This document shows, in pieces, positions 36,101 to 51,100 of a DNA stretch of 64,000 nucleotides. The notes below the pieces were generated by a model. That model did no database searches and was not told the DNA's origin. It saw only the letters and a program-made list of their open reading frames with translations. Within the stretch, counting starts at the first letter, position 1, and each line of letters starts with the position of its first letter. Position numbers and translations under genes: made by a program. The DNA lies in contig NC_039491.1 in the NCBI RefSeq assembly GCF_003590095.1, forward strand, positions 10,292,001 through 10,356,000, in the 5' to 3' direction. This DNA is from Trichoplusia ni. Taxonomy: Eukaryota > Arthropoda > Insecta > Lepidoptera > Noctuidae.

Positions 36101-39100
36101 GCTCTTTTCCACACCCTGCAATAACATTATTTTAAGACGTGGCGAGAATCCCACTGAATGGATACTTGCTGGGGCTCGTACATTTCTTAAATTAATTCTC
36201 ATCGCCCAAAAAATCTGTTGATTCTTTCACACGAATTGCAACATTAATGTCAAGTGTGTAAATTTGATCAAGAATGAGGCTGTATCTATACCAAACTAGC
36301 ACAAAATGAGAAAGTTTACAAATTCAAATATCAAATTGCTTGAATTTAATTTGCAATGCAACACCTATTTATTTTGACTTCTTGACTTTCTCTACATATT
36401 CAACCATTGCACATCGAGCTCATAAATCATTATTTGTTTGATTCACGTTACCGCCGTCACTGGCACCATACCCGACTTCCTCGCAGTACTTTGCCTTGTA
36501 CGTATGTTCTCATAACAGCGCACACGCAACTTTCTCCTCTTCGACCTCGCTCAATGGAACCGAACGAGCTCATGTGGACCACAATATGAGAATAGGCAGA
36601 AGGTTTACCATTAGGTATGTGTTGAGATCACCGAATTTAGGTGTCTGGACTTGGATTGAGGGTAACCACGGCCAAAGGAGCCTATAAAAGAGACGTCGTG
36701 TAGTGTGTTATTTCGCTTCCACAATTAAAATCTTTATGAGTTGGTGCAAGGGTTTCAGGCGTATTTTTGTCTTGCAACACTATACTGTAAAGCATACTCT
36801 GTACCTTTTCCAAATTAAAATACCCACTCGTTTGAGGGCAATAAATACTAGACAGTGAAGGACATGCTTTGAGAATATCTTATCTCGGGAAATCCGGATG
36901 GAAGCGGAAATAATGTTTATCTTTGACATATATTTGACAGTTTTTTAAGATGATAGTGACTTCCATATCGAATTTTTAGAACATATTCTTTGCTGTGTGT
37001 TTGTCAGATACATTTTCCTTCCTGATTTTGATAATTCCGCTGCAGGTCTTCAAATATCATTGTCATACCCGGGCCCTGTTCCTCATTGTACTCGTCGTAA
37101 TACATTTAGCTTATACTCGTTCCCTCAACATTCATTCTTCCATGTACTTGTTCTACATTTCAATGTTTTAGCGTTGCACTTATGCATGTGACTTCTACTT
37201 CGAATTTGACGTCATCAAGGTCCTCACGAGCTAATCGTTTACTTAGTATAAACAATTAATTATTATTCATGTATCTGGTTGGTACCGGATATTTGAATTA
37301 ATCAGTCTTAAGTTCATTAGCATAATTATGATTTGGTCGACGTATGTGTTAATATACGATATTTTTTGATGCCAATAGAGATGGACTAAAATGCTTAAGC
37401 ATGTCCTTTGGATTTATTTGGATTTTAGGATACTATAAAGAAATGCCTTTTTGATGTTTTCACTCTTGTCAAAAGAGTTAACCTTGAGGCAACCCACACC
37501 AACGCATTTGATTCTCATTCAAATTGAGATCACAGACAAGAGAAAAACGTTTAAAAAGAGCCAGACTCATGCACTTGAACCCACGTAAACACAGACGGCT
37601 GAACAGTCAGACATTCAGACTGCAATAGTCGTAGTATATTGCATGGTGACGGGCGAATGGCAACTGGCAGCTTGCCCGCGACACCGTTTAGGTATAAAGA
37701 GGACTTTATATTACTGAATCTGGGCCTTGAGCTAAGGGTAATGAAGGTAAAGGGCCAATATTCCCACTGTATACCGATTTTACATCCTTGACCTTAATAG
37801 GTGCTACCTAGTAGCCTAATTTGATTGAAAGACTTGATTTTGTCCAAATACTTCAGCCTCATAGTCTGAAGTCAGCGATTTAGCTATAGATTATAAACTA
37901 ACTAGCTGTTGCCCGCGACTTCGTCCGCGTGGTTAGAAGATATAGGTTATGATTTACTTCTGCCCTGTTTTTTCCACATTTTCCAGTTTATCTTCGCTCC
38001 TATTAGTCGCAGTGTGATGGTATATAGCCTAAAACGGTGAATTGTCTATTCAATACAAAAATATTTTTTCAATTTGAACTAGTAGTTCTTGAGATTACCG
38101 CGTTCAAACAAACAAACGAACTCTTCAGCTTCATATATTAGTATAGATAATTAGCAGATCTTCGGTAACTTCCTTTTAATTGGAAGAAATGTGGTCCATC
38201 CCTCGCATTTGTGAAAGGCTTTGCCTCGAGCCCGGAGTATAATATAATGTAATGTCCTACATCCTATTCATGAATTTACCACCTTATCTTCATTATACCT
38301 TTAAAGTTTAGAATTCCTTATCCTGTGTAGTGTAACCTCCATTTAGTACTTGAAATTTCTGAGGGCATACTATCGATCGGCCGTAGGTACTCGTAGGAAC
38401 TAAATCGGGGCCAAATGAGTTTACTTATGTCCTATTGTTAGAAGTCTAATGCTTGCCTTCTTCGATACAATTAGGATCGAACTTGGTTTAAATGGGATCG
38501 TTAGGTTGGTATTACAAGCTGCAACAGATTTTTATTTTATTGGCGTTTATCATAATAGCCATGTTTAGGTCTTTATTTACTTATCATGGATTTTTAAGAA
38601 TTAGTCACAAACTAATGCCTTACAAATAAATATTTATAGATATGATTAAGATCCTATAGTATGATATCAACTAGACTTTGAATAGCTTAGCATTAGTCAA
38701 AGTCACTTATAAAGCACGACGGTAATTGTTTTTCACGTAATACTGTAATCAATTTCAGATTGTATTAAAATAAATTCAGTTTGAACATTGGCCTCATATC
38801 ATTTTAATGTAATTAGTTTTGTACCTACCTAGGTGTTTAGTATTGTGTAATGATAAATCATGATTCGACATGTTTGTCATGAGTTTTGAATTTTATATTA
38901 GAGATAACATATAGGACATATAGGATAACAGATAGGGAATAATCTTAACTAGGTATTTCCCGAAACTCTGCCTGCTTATCTCTTTCTGGGGGCTTACTAC
39001 TTAACTTCCCTTGCCCTTACCTACCTTCTGAAGCAGGACTGTAGCAGCCGTAGAAAAGAGACGCTTCTATACTCTGGGTAGTTCGTTTTCACTCACTTTT

Positions 39101-42100
39101 ACAACAGTCTTCTTTATGACGTCGTGGATCTTTGACAACAATTCATAGAAAACAAAAAAAAAAAAACTAAAATTAGTCCAGCTGCGCTCGAGGCTCTTGA
39201 GACTGAAGAATAGCCAGGATTTTCTATTTAGATAGTGCTTCTTAAAGCGCGTATTCAACTTTATCCCTTTAGTTTAAACCTGAACCCAAAAAAGTCCGAA
39301 AAATACAATTCCGACCATGGCTGATAATGTTCTAAATCATGAACCCTAGGTCTGACTTGCTAGCCGCTCTTTATTGAATTATTGCCCGACTACGCAACAT
39401 TAAACTAAATACTTAACATATTCGACTGCACTGAGTCTAGACTGTATTCCTCTCTAATGTTAGAACTTGTTATCACGGCACAAATTTGGAGGTTTTAGAT
39501 AAATATTTTGTGGTTCATTGTTTTTTCTCCTTCTAAGTTTTATTTGTTGGAAGTTAGTCGTAATTGGGAAATGTTATATTTTATAACGTTCACTAGAATA
39601 GATTTGAATCTTTATTTGATTGATCCTATTTTATTGTTTTCAATCATAATTCATGTCAACATCTCCACTTTCATTGTTCAGTCCGTTTCATATCTGTTTC
39701 AATCAACATTTTTTTTAAATATTATATTTCTACAGAACTTTGTATTTGAACATTATTTTATGAAAATCCTTGGACACACCTCATAAGGATCCAACCTCAT
39801 CTATAAAACTCGTAAAAACAAAATTACCGTACAATTCTTTTTCAGAATTTCAAATGACGTCCTAAGTTTGTTTTTTCTCCATAATGTTATGTGCATTTAT
39901 ATCAGCATCCGTTGTTTTTTTCTGAATTCTTGGAAAGAGTAACTCAGGTAGAACGTATTTATTAAGCCGAATAAAATTGATTGAATTTACTGTCGATTAG
40001 ATTGGGTAACTGTATCTGAGTCTAAAAGATATGGAATAGAGATGAGATTTACCGTAACATTGCGCATTTTATGTATTTCAGAGATTTTTCCATCACAAAG
40101 TGAACTAATGCGACAGTCCAAATTGAAAATTCTCGAACAAAGTCTTTTCTCAAACATTTGACTCATAGGACACCATTTTCTCGGTACACATCTCTTAGGA
40201 CAAAAAGGTCACGTAGCAAATAATTCTTCGTTAGTTGCTAGAGGTGCGTCAAATTCGCGCCGACGTGATTTGACGTGACTATGACGTGGCTATGGCCTTA
40301 CGGTATAGCTTGAAGGCATATCGCCTGGCTTATTGGCTGTCTTTTAGTTACGGTAACACATTAACCGGCATCATTACAAGGTGGTTTGCGGGTGTTACTT
40401 GTTGATTTATGCTTTGGAGCCTTAAGTTAGGTGTAAGAGAATTTCGCTCATATGAGCGGATACAAAAGTTTAAGACCTCTTTTCGTGATTCTCTTTTGAT
40501 AAGTGTTCATAAGTGCTCAGGATTCGATTTAGTAACGTTTCGAAAATGCGAAGTCTTTTGTTAATGTTTACGTTGTAAATGTATTATTGCATGCGTTGAA
40601 GGTCTAAAGATTATAAAAATGGTTATTCTAAAATGAATATAATTAGCACTGAACAAAAACATGCAGTAGCTTTAAATACAAACAATGAGTTGCTTAATTA
40701 TTTTAGCCTCGGTTTGTGAAATCTGATTAACATGTAATTCAATTGATTTTAAACAAAACCTGTTACAGTAATTTACGATGAAACAAATATTAAGGGCGCC
40801 TCATGACCGTTGTGAAACTCATCTAGCAGATAAATGGTTTTTTTTTTTTATAATAACTATCGTGAGACTGATTCATTATTAAATGATGTAACGGTTTACT
40901 CACGCGTATTTATCGGGGTAGCCCGACTAGTTTCGGACCCAACCGGAGTCCTTAATCATGAGCAGACGCGGCGGGATCGCGAGTCGAACTCGACAGTTCG
41001 ACTCGCGATCCCGATAAACCGTTACATCATTTAATAAAGATAAATGGTTGCTGGAGTTACAAGTTTCTGGATTCCTCTTAGTAGTACTATATTAACTAGA
41101 TATAGTTAACGTATGTAATGTAGACATATTAGCTTTATCGATTCATACCATCCGGATTTACGAGGTGATAAAATCTATTGCGATAACATATGTTGATGAT
41201 GTAATCGATTCAGGTTTTTCAAGTGTGGTATACTATAGTATGTTGTTTTATCTGATCTAACAATCAAAAGTTACGAATCTTTTGAAGATTTTATTTTAGT
41301 GTGTGATGCCTTTGCGATAATTTTTGAATCTAAAGTGTTCAGAAATTTTCATAAATAGTCATCAGCTCTGAAAACAGAAACGATATTAGTAACTCGTTTA
41401 TCAAAAGTCGACCTATAAGTTTTAAATATATCATACTGAATTAAATCACAGGAGATTTTTTTGGAGGACAGGACTCCACATTAAATCATAATTTTATCTA
41501 AGTTACAAAATATTCTAATTATTTAAATATTTTTCCTGTTAATTGATAATAACAATGATGTATATTTTCATCTTTGACGCGCGGTTCTTCCGCGTTTGGC
41601 CCTTGAGGGCCTCTTAAGTTCTTAATATCGGAGTGTTTGAGGAATGCTTTAGTTTCATTGAAATCGAAACTATCTTAGATAACTGCGCGTTATAATCTAA
41701 CAATGTTGTGTTAGACGTCATATCGTCTACCTGAACAGACATAAAAAAAAAACAATGCCAGCACGGATAGCTGAGTGGTTGAGGTCATCATGCAAAACCC
41801 ACTGAGCGCCACGTGTCGCAGGTTCGATCCCCGTGTAGGACAAGCATTTCTGTGATTCATCAATACTTGTCCTGAGTCTGGGTGTCTCTGAACACTAAAT
41901 TCTTTAATAAGGGAGTAGTTTAAAAAACAATGGTGACCAAAACCAATCACCTCCAAGAATCTCAAGAGCAAGAATAAAGAAAGAGCTCGCTAATTTCTAA
42001 ATAAAGTATTCATTTTAACTCCCGTTTGCTATGCAGAAGAACATAATGAATGTACCCCAGTTTGGAAATTTGAAAAATAAGTATTATTTAGTTTTTTTTT

Positions 42101-45100
42101 CGGAACTCCAGTCTGAGTAATTTCCATTTTTGAGTGGGTTTCGAGCATTTAGGTAGTTTGGCAGGCACGTGACAAATCTGCCCAAACTTAAAAACATATA
42201 ACTGCCATTATTTACTCCTCATACTTGGCAGAGAGCCACGCCGCCAATTGGCTGGGAATTATGTAGTAAATTTTTGGCTAGTCAGCTGATACTGGTTACA
42301 AACAAATAACAAACATAAAAGTAACAGCCTGTAGTCGCTGCACTTGTATCGGTCATAAATATACCTTCACATGATGACACTTCTAAACCTACCCTTTGCA
42401 ATGATAAGATCATGCGGTAAAATTGATACAGCCGTTCATTTAACACAAAGTTCAGAGCACGCATAGCCTGATAACAAAAAAATAAGTTAAATTCCACCTG
42501 TCAATATTTGGCAACGAATAAATAACTGCCTCGTTCAAGGCGCGGAGGTTTTGTGTTCCGAATCGCAGTATCGATAATGCGTTGAGCGTTAAACGATTAC
42601 TGGGCCGTGGTAATTGGATAACTGAAACTAAAATTAAGAATGTAATTGTTAAACATTGGTGTTATAGACGCGTAACATAACACGAACCTTTAATTTAGAA
42701 TACGTTTTGTTTTAGAATTTTTGTTATGTTAGAGATGGATTTGTTATGGGTAGTGGTGATTCATTTGTTTGAGGGTATTCAACTTTAGATGTACTGACCT
42801 CGTTCTATGTTTATGTTAATGGTATTTAGGGTATTTCTTTAAATAATTTATTTGAGTCTTTTAACCTAGTTTCATATAAAGGTAAAATTAAGGGATTAAT
42901 AATTCCTTTAAGTATTTCGACCTGGTTTCATATAAAGTATTGGTATTAAGGAATTTGAATCAATGTTTAATAAAGTTTCTAGTTCATTCTTCTTTTTGAA
43001 TGGATTATTTTGTTTAACACTTACTTTTAGCTACCGTCTTTGATGGCCCATTGTTCTACAGATCGGATTCTATTATATGGTTTGCAATATCGTTCGTTTC
43101 TTTAAAAGGAGCTATTGCGTTGGCAATCTATAACCAATTTAAAAGACTTACGATGGTTTTGACGGTTCTGAAAATACGTTTATCAACGTTGTTTTCATCA
43201 TACAAGTATTGACGTTCATATAGATGCAAATGATGAAGTAGCATGTTGTATAAGCATAATTATAACGAACAGAAAGGGATATAATTTAAACTGTTTGCTG
43301 GAATAAAAAAAAAACTAGCAAAGAGTGATGACTTTTCAATTAAGTCTAAATTCGAAATATAGGGACTTAGGTATTTTTTGTCGGCTTATACTGTTTGTTT
43401 TGTGGTCTACGTTGAAGGCTTTTGTAGGCTTTTATGGCGATGGCGATAGTGGCTTTGTTTACCCATGATAAGAATGTGCTCAAACTAGATTTACAACAAA
43501 TGCTATTGTATACAAACATTGACCTTTCTAGACTGTGCCAGTTTGACGTAAAAACGATTTTACATAATTATTAGCGTGACTAAGCCCTCTTCCTTCAAAG
43601 CTTTTGAACTATAACAGTGTAAAAGCTAATACAATATATTTGTGATACATTGCCGGCAATCATAGATAACTTATGATGTCACAACTAAAGGGCTCCGCAA
43701 TGTACGTACATTGACAATACAACACACAAATACAATTATGATCAAAATGAGGCTTTAGTTATGTTGCTTAAAGTTACCGTTGTCACAAAAAGTTTCCACA
43801 CATTAGATCTTGTGTTCAGGTTATTGGCATCGCTATAGACCACCCAAAGTTTGCGCAAAAACACTACAGAATTGTATCACAGCAACAAATAAAAATATAT
43901 TTCAATAACAAAACGAATGTCAGTAAAAACCAGTATGTGGGTCAAAACAAGCGTTATCCTTCTGTGTTACACAACATTCATTAAGTATTCAAAATGTTAT
44001 CATTTTTACTACATATTTACAATTTGATATACGGGGTCAACAATTCAAAATTGACGTTATCTCAAATTTGGTCCTAGGGTACAGAAATTTTGAGTTCTTG
44101 ACAGTCGTGGACCACCGCTCCCGAAGTCTCGTCGTGTTGACTTACCGTTGGCACATCGTTTGGACACGTGACCGCAACCTGAATCGCACACACTGACGTA
44201 GAATCTTTGCATAATTACACATGTTCACCGTATTACAAGTCACACAAATGTAAAGCATTTAAATATTCTTGGATATTGATTTGAATTGAACTGTTTTTGA
44301 AACAGCCTTTGTGGGAAATTTACTGAATTCGATCAAACTCACGTTTTATTTAAAATGGATATTTAATTCATTACTGTGATTAATTGAGCGTGGTAATTTC
44401 TGAATCAAAATAATATGATTGAAATCAAAGTGTAACGAAGATAAACTGCATTATATTATTGCAACTAGGTACACTTTGAGTACCAATAGAGAGTCTATTA
44501 TTCTCTTTAATAGCCTCATTCTCGAACTGTCTGATGCAATACCAAAGGTGCATGAGACATTGGGGATATCCCCAAACTTTCCAGACATCAAATTTCTGTT
44601 AAACAGGTCATATTATAAAAGGCACCCATTCATCCTTAAGGAGGCAAAAAATACTTTTGTTATATTTGGTTTTGCCGTCCTTTCCAGAGCTCAGAAGTAT
44701 TGCATCATCTTTACGGGCTTACTGCAATCCGAGACCCTTTTGCCCATAATTCCTAAAGAATAATGGCAGTTAAAAGTGCTAAGCTTTAGTAATCGATTGT
44801 ACTTTACCACCAGTTACCGTATTACTGTAATACTAACAATAATAAAAGAACGTGACTTAACCCAAGCATTGCCAGTTTGCGACTGTTTTAATGCAATATC
44901 TTGAAATTTATATTCTTAAACAATGATTTAATTATACACCACAACGCATTTTCACTTGTGGAGAAAATAGAGAAATTTAATCGTCAGCTATTAGAAATAG
45001 ACACCGGTTGTTTTAATGTTTGTTGCCATTGTCGGGGATGTAAAAGCTAGGCTAGTGAAGCTAGCGTATGTTAAGTTAAAAAAATAACACTGAATTAACA

Positions 45101-48100
45101 TAAGTATCTCAAAATATATGACCAAGGAGGATTAAAGTCATCTTTAGAGGTTCAACGCTTTGGCCAAAGTTTTAAGTACTAATTATGTACCTACTGGTCC
45201 TTCTATACGCGCAATGCAAAATTGGTCCTTATACCCATGCACTTATAACATAGTTTAGGTTCCTTACAATTCTTACTAAAATGATATAAAAATTGACACT
45301 TCAACACAATGATCAAGTTAAAAAAAAAATGAAACTGCAAATCATTATAAAACGTTCGTTGGACTTGGATCCACGTGGTTGCAAAACAGGTTCCTTACAA
45401 TTACGACCACTACGTAGTGCATCGAAATGAAGTCACATTACAAAATAGTGCACGTGTGTTGTGAAATAGTCACTCTTAATGACAATCGTTAGTGTGTTAA
45501 GAAATTCAAAGTCATTTAACATTAGTAATAGGAATTAATTATAAACAGGTAAAAGGATTTGAAATAAGTGAATATGAAAGGGTTTTCCTTCTATTAGAAC
45601 TACACGATTGACTTACATTTATTAATAAGCTAGAAGTACATGGAATAGACACAATGCCTTGGTTAGATTCTTTATTTCAATCTACAAAAACTAAGAAATT
45701 AGGAACACAAAAGAAAGAGCAATTTTCGATTTATCAAATAAAATAAGTGTTCCAGAAACAAAGTACAAAAAATTGTAATTAAGAAGTCGAGAGAGTTGAC
45801 TTTTAGTTTCTTCCGTGAGCCATGACACCAAGACGTGTTGAAGGATAGAGTCATTACAAACGTCATCAATTATGTATGTTTATGCTAAGTGTAGCCTGTA
45901 ACGCAATTTCAACTTAGAGGTCGCAGTGGCAATGTTAATTAAGACTTTATTGCGGCGACTGACCCTTGGTTATGTTAGCTCTACATTGATTCTTTATTAA
46001 TTTCTTTTAGGTTAGACTACTGGGAAATGTGCTCTACTTTCATCTTGGGAATTTCTTATTCTTTCTATTTCTGTCTGCCGTTACGGGTACGAGTCCCTCT
46101 TTATATTTGAACCATGTCACCAGCTTCAACTCGCTGGATCTTGACGACAATTTTCTCTCTTTGATGACCTTGCTCTTGACCCTTGTGTCTAGCCTTGTGG
46201 GACAAGAGGTATTGAGCGCCCAATTTCATGATCCTATGTGAAAATCGTCATAAAGGTAATGCTAGCACAGATAGGTAAAAGTTCCTTTAACATTTATTGG
46301 GTAAAGTGATTGTCTGGCAAACAGCAGTTAATAACCTGTCCATAATATCGGTATGAAAGATAGCAATCATTTTAAGAGCAAATTCGGCGTATAGTCCGAA
46401 AACCGCACCTTTGGTCCTTTTTTTCGACAATATCTGCTCTACTTTGTAACCAAAAAAACAACTAAAGTGGCGTATTAAATTAGTTGGTAAGTTTTTTGAA
46501 ATGCGTAATTACTTTGTTTAAGTATTTATTTATGCAGTTGGCGCGTACTTTGCTATTGAAAGTAATAATAAATTAGTCTTAGGTATAAACTTTTCATTAT
46601 TAACAGTTTAGCTATAAAGGACTGCTTATTTACAAAATAAAATTCTTTTACCTATTGTTCGAAAAACACCTTTGGTAGCACAATAATAGGCTTTAAGTTA
46701 CTTTAATTTAATAAGTTTTACTCAAACGCGTCATTGCTTTGTTTTAAGTATTTATTTATGCTGTTTTCATGTACTTTGCTATTGAAAGTAGAAGTAATAA
46801 TTTATTTTTACTTATTAATGCCTTAGAGCTGAAGTACAAGCTATTCATTAGTGGTAGTTTAGCTATAAAGCAAAATGCTTATTTACAAAACAAAACTATT
46901 ACCTTTTGTTCTTAAAATACCATTGGTGACACAATAACAGGCTTTACGTTACTAGGAAAAACAACGGCATTTTATTAAATAAAACTAAATGATTTTTAAG
47001 ACGTAAATAATATTAATCCTTCTTTTAGTCTTTGTCTGACGCCATATAGGTACCTAATAAATATGACGTGATATTACCTTATTACAAGTGTTTGAGGGCA
47101 TTAAGGGTATTTAGTAATCATAAGTAATTTTGACCCAAGCGATGACTTGTATAAAATTGAACTATCATCGTTACAAGTTAGTCTGAATATCTTCTATTGC
47201 GATATATAATATGTTGTGAAAACATCACGTTGCTTGTCAACTTGTTTGGAGCAATGCGTGAACTTAAACGTGAATTTTAAAATATGATGACGTTTCATGA
47301 CTGTCAGATATGGTAATAAAGAAAACAATAAAAAGAAACGTATTAAGTTAATTGTTTAAATACCTAATTATGTTTATATGTTGATTGTTTATTTCTTGCG
47401 ACCATTTATTTAAGTGACCAAAGAAGGTACTTGGATTTTTCTATTCTCGTGTATTTTTTCTTCTAAATATGAACGATCTATTCCTTTTTAATACCAAAAA
47501 CTAATACCAATGGTATTAGTTTGGAATATAAATTATTATTTTACTCCAAACAAACACCACATTTCAAATATTTAATTTGAAATTTTCGTTTATGAGTGGT
47601 ATTCGTTCGGAATAGAAATTTACTGGGATAATTAATTAATACCAGTGGTATTCGTTTTTGGTACTAGAAAGGAATAGATCATATGAACTAGTTAGAACTA
47701 TAGAAGTGTCTTCTCCCTTCAAATTACTAGCTATCATGTTAAATTACTAACACTACGTTCGCTTCATTCTACTTCGATTTGTTTCAATCTACGCCCGTGA
47801 TTAATAAGTTCTGCAAGGGGCTTAAAAACCCTATCCACATATTAAATCCGTGCTTTAATAACGTACTTAAAAAAAAACTAAAAAATAAAATTTGGCCCTT
47901 GTTCAATATTACCTACGATAATCAAAATTTGTACGAAAACCCTGTTTTTTTTTACATAGTACTGAATTTTTCACTTTGCCATCTCAACTTTCCTCATTCA
48001 AAATACCCAAAATAAAGCTTATCAATTTTACTTTAACTGTAGGTGTATCCGTTTTTGCAACGGTGGAAAAATTCCATCACAGTAAATCGATGGTTTATCA

Positions 48101-51100
48101 TGTTTCTGATAACTTTGGACGGTTTAAACAGACGCATGATTCCTTATCTCATCCGATTAAATCGATTCCAACTTGTACTAAAATCAAAACATTTTAGATA
48201 ATATTGTAGCAGCAACAATGAAGTATGAACTATGCTATCGTATGGCTGTTATAAACGTTGGCTCGACTGAACAGATTAATTAGAACTAGCTAATTTAGAC
48301 TTAACTGTTCAGTCTTCTAGGTCCATTGTCGTGTGTCTGTTTGCTTAATTGTACTTTATCCCTATATTTTTTCACCTGCTCTTTAGTATGATTTAGATAG
48401 GCGATCGATTTCGCGATCAAGTTGCATAGGGAGCTAACGTTTTTCTCCAAAAAACCTTATCACCCTGTACGGTCTAAAACAAGAAAGGTATGCACAAAAT
48501 ATATTTATTCATTATCGGATTATGAAAGACCATTCAATAAAAAATAATGGTCCTTGTACACTTGAATAATCTTATCAGTCTTTTAGGACCATTGTTTTCT
48601 GTTTGCATCTATAATGCACAGAAAAATAATACCATGTCAATACAACTTCACATATTTTTTAAACTTAACCTACATCACTATGAACTCGTTTTATGTAGTG
48701 CTTTGAGTCTTTGACCGTGATCGTTACTTTCCCATAACCTTATGACGTGTAAAGAATGTTTACTTATCGTCAAACAGCCCACATTTACACACCCACTGTT
48801 GATGGAAACTTGAAATTATACTTGATTTGCACCTTGAGATTAAACTAGATTAGAAGATTTGTTTTTGATGTCCTAAATTTATTTAACTAAGGATCTTCAG
48901 GGCCCCGCTTCTGCTATATTCGACTTATTTTGAAAAAAAATCCTATTCTGTTTAGCATTTTGACCATAAAATAATAGAAAATTCATTGTATTGACATTGT
49001 GTTGGAAAAATGCTTAGAATAATAATTCCAATTTAATTTCCAATTATTTATCGGCCATTGTAAATAGCAGAATTGGGGCCTTGCTTCCTTACAAGTTACT
49101 ATGATAAATCCACTACCTACATGCACAGACAGATGATACAGCAGTTACCTTAGTATTCAAACAGATCATCGTTCAGCTAATGTTTTGTAATCTAAGGCCG
49201 CGGCGTTTGACCTTTGCCAGTGTTTTGGTTGTAACTCGTCTTATATTTTGGGTGCGTTATTCTTGGCATAGGGCATCCATACGTAAGCCAAGCGTGAATC
49301 CAAATTATTCCCGCTTAAAACAACTAAATCTTTGTAAAAAAATAACCTAATTATTATATTGAGTCATTTTGGTTAAAGAATCATTGATCTATTTTCGGAA
49401 TCCTCTTTGAAAATTGTTTTTGATCGTTATCGTATATCCGAATTAATACTTATGTAACTCATTCGGTATTTTTCCGTTCGGTATTTGTTTGGCGCTACTC
49501 TGATCTATTAATATTGTTTGCTTTTATCGATTCTAAGTTAGTTTAAACCAGTATTAGGTCTACTAATGTGCTTATAATTGTAAATAGGCTATTAGGTCAT
49601 GGCTTTTTAATAGATAAGGCGACTTACAATGTGGTCCTTCGGTACGAATGTTCGAATTAATTGTATCTGTTTTGTTAACGAGATAGTTTAAGTTTAATGT
49701 GTCCTAGGTCGATGGCCGATTGGCCTAAATAAACCCATTATTGGATTTACAAGTACGGAAATAGTTGTTCCGGTTGTCAAGCGCCTTTAAATTATTTTTG
49801 GTGATATCTTTTCTGGTTTAGGTTTTAGGTCTTGCGTTTTTATTTTTGTATTTGCTTTAAAATGTGAATAACATTAGTTAATGGCATGTTTTAAACCCGG
49901 CTTAACTATGTTCTAAGTTTTATTTTAAGTGTTATTAGTTAGCGCAATTTAATTATGATCTACAAAATAATCTGCTTCTAAGGAGAGATTAACTTGTACA
50001 TATTATGTCGAAATTACCAGAGGTATGTAGATTAGTCTAGAATCGATCGGTTAGCAGAAAGCAATCAATCATTGTTTGCGCATTGTTTTACTTCAGAATT
50101 GTTTGTTTGTTTTTCTGTTTTAACAATAAGTAGCGACTAGCAAGAGTTCATTTGTTCTTTCATTTGGTTTGTGAATAAATTATCTTTATTAAAACCAAAG
50201 CAAAAAACAAATTATAATACCTGTTAGCTGCCTATTGGAAAGCCATTTCTTTGTTTTTAAGAGTCTTCTTCTCTTTAATTAATTGAAGTACCCACCCCAC
50301 CAAATCTACTCAGCGTGACGTGTTGCGGGTTCGATCCCCTCGTAGGACATGCATTTGTGTGAAACTCGAAATCGAGTCTGGGTGCCTTTGTGCACGTGAC
50401 TTGAATGTTCGCGATACCCCAAGATACAAGAACGAAACTCCATAAAACGGGAGTCACTTAAAAAAAATGAAATTAAGATTCCTGTACAAAGTTGAAAACT
50501 GAACCAGACATTGCAATGTATATGCATGCTGTGTATAATAAAAATTGACGGCTCGTGCCACTCTTAGTACCGTGATTAAGTAATTATGTTAATTATGGAT
50601 ATTAATATCCAGTAGAACACGTTTCCCTTGCAATCAAACTATAATATATTGGATATATTCTTAGCACTCGCCACTTGTCTTACACATGTCACAATAATAA
50701 TATTAAGATAAGTCTAAATAAAACGTAAATATTATGGAATAATGCTGACTTTGCATTACAAGAGTACAGAGGAAAAATACTTGACATTAAGCATGACTTG
50801 TTGTATTGAGCAACGCAAAGGCTAAAGGCTAATTCGACTATATGTTCTGTAAAATTTCAACAGTCTAGCTATCACGGTTTTTTGAAATATAGTCGACAGC
50901 ACCGATAGAGGTGCCTTCGTAAGCCTTTAGTTATTATGTTTTAAAGTGTTACGGAACACTTAAATCGATCATAATCAGATGATACTAAATTTAACTAACT
51001 CGTCGCATTAAGTGCTTGATTAAAAGAGCAAATATGGTCCTTTATAGTAATTGTCACTTTTCAGCAATGCAATTGTGGAGCTATAATTCGTATAGCTAAA

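Noticed and set aside
39508..39786. 92-codon hydrophobic ORF
   Set aside because: Phe/Ile/Tyr-rich translation of T-rich DNA, with no family signature or conserved start context.
44419..44763. 114-codon ORF in the Cdc40 intron
   Set aside because: No recognisable domain, no splice context, AT-rich composition; the length is expected by chance in a 24-kb non-coding stretch.
46029..46241. Possible retroelement fragment on the minus strand
   Set aside because: The minus-strand reading is rich in charged residues but matches no integrase or protease motif that I can defend.
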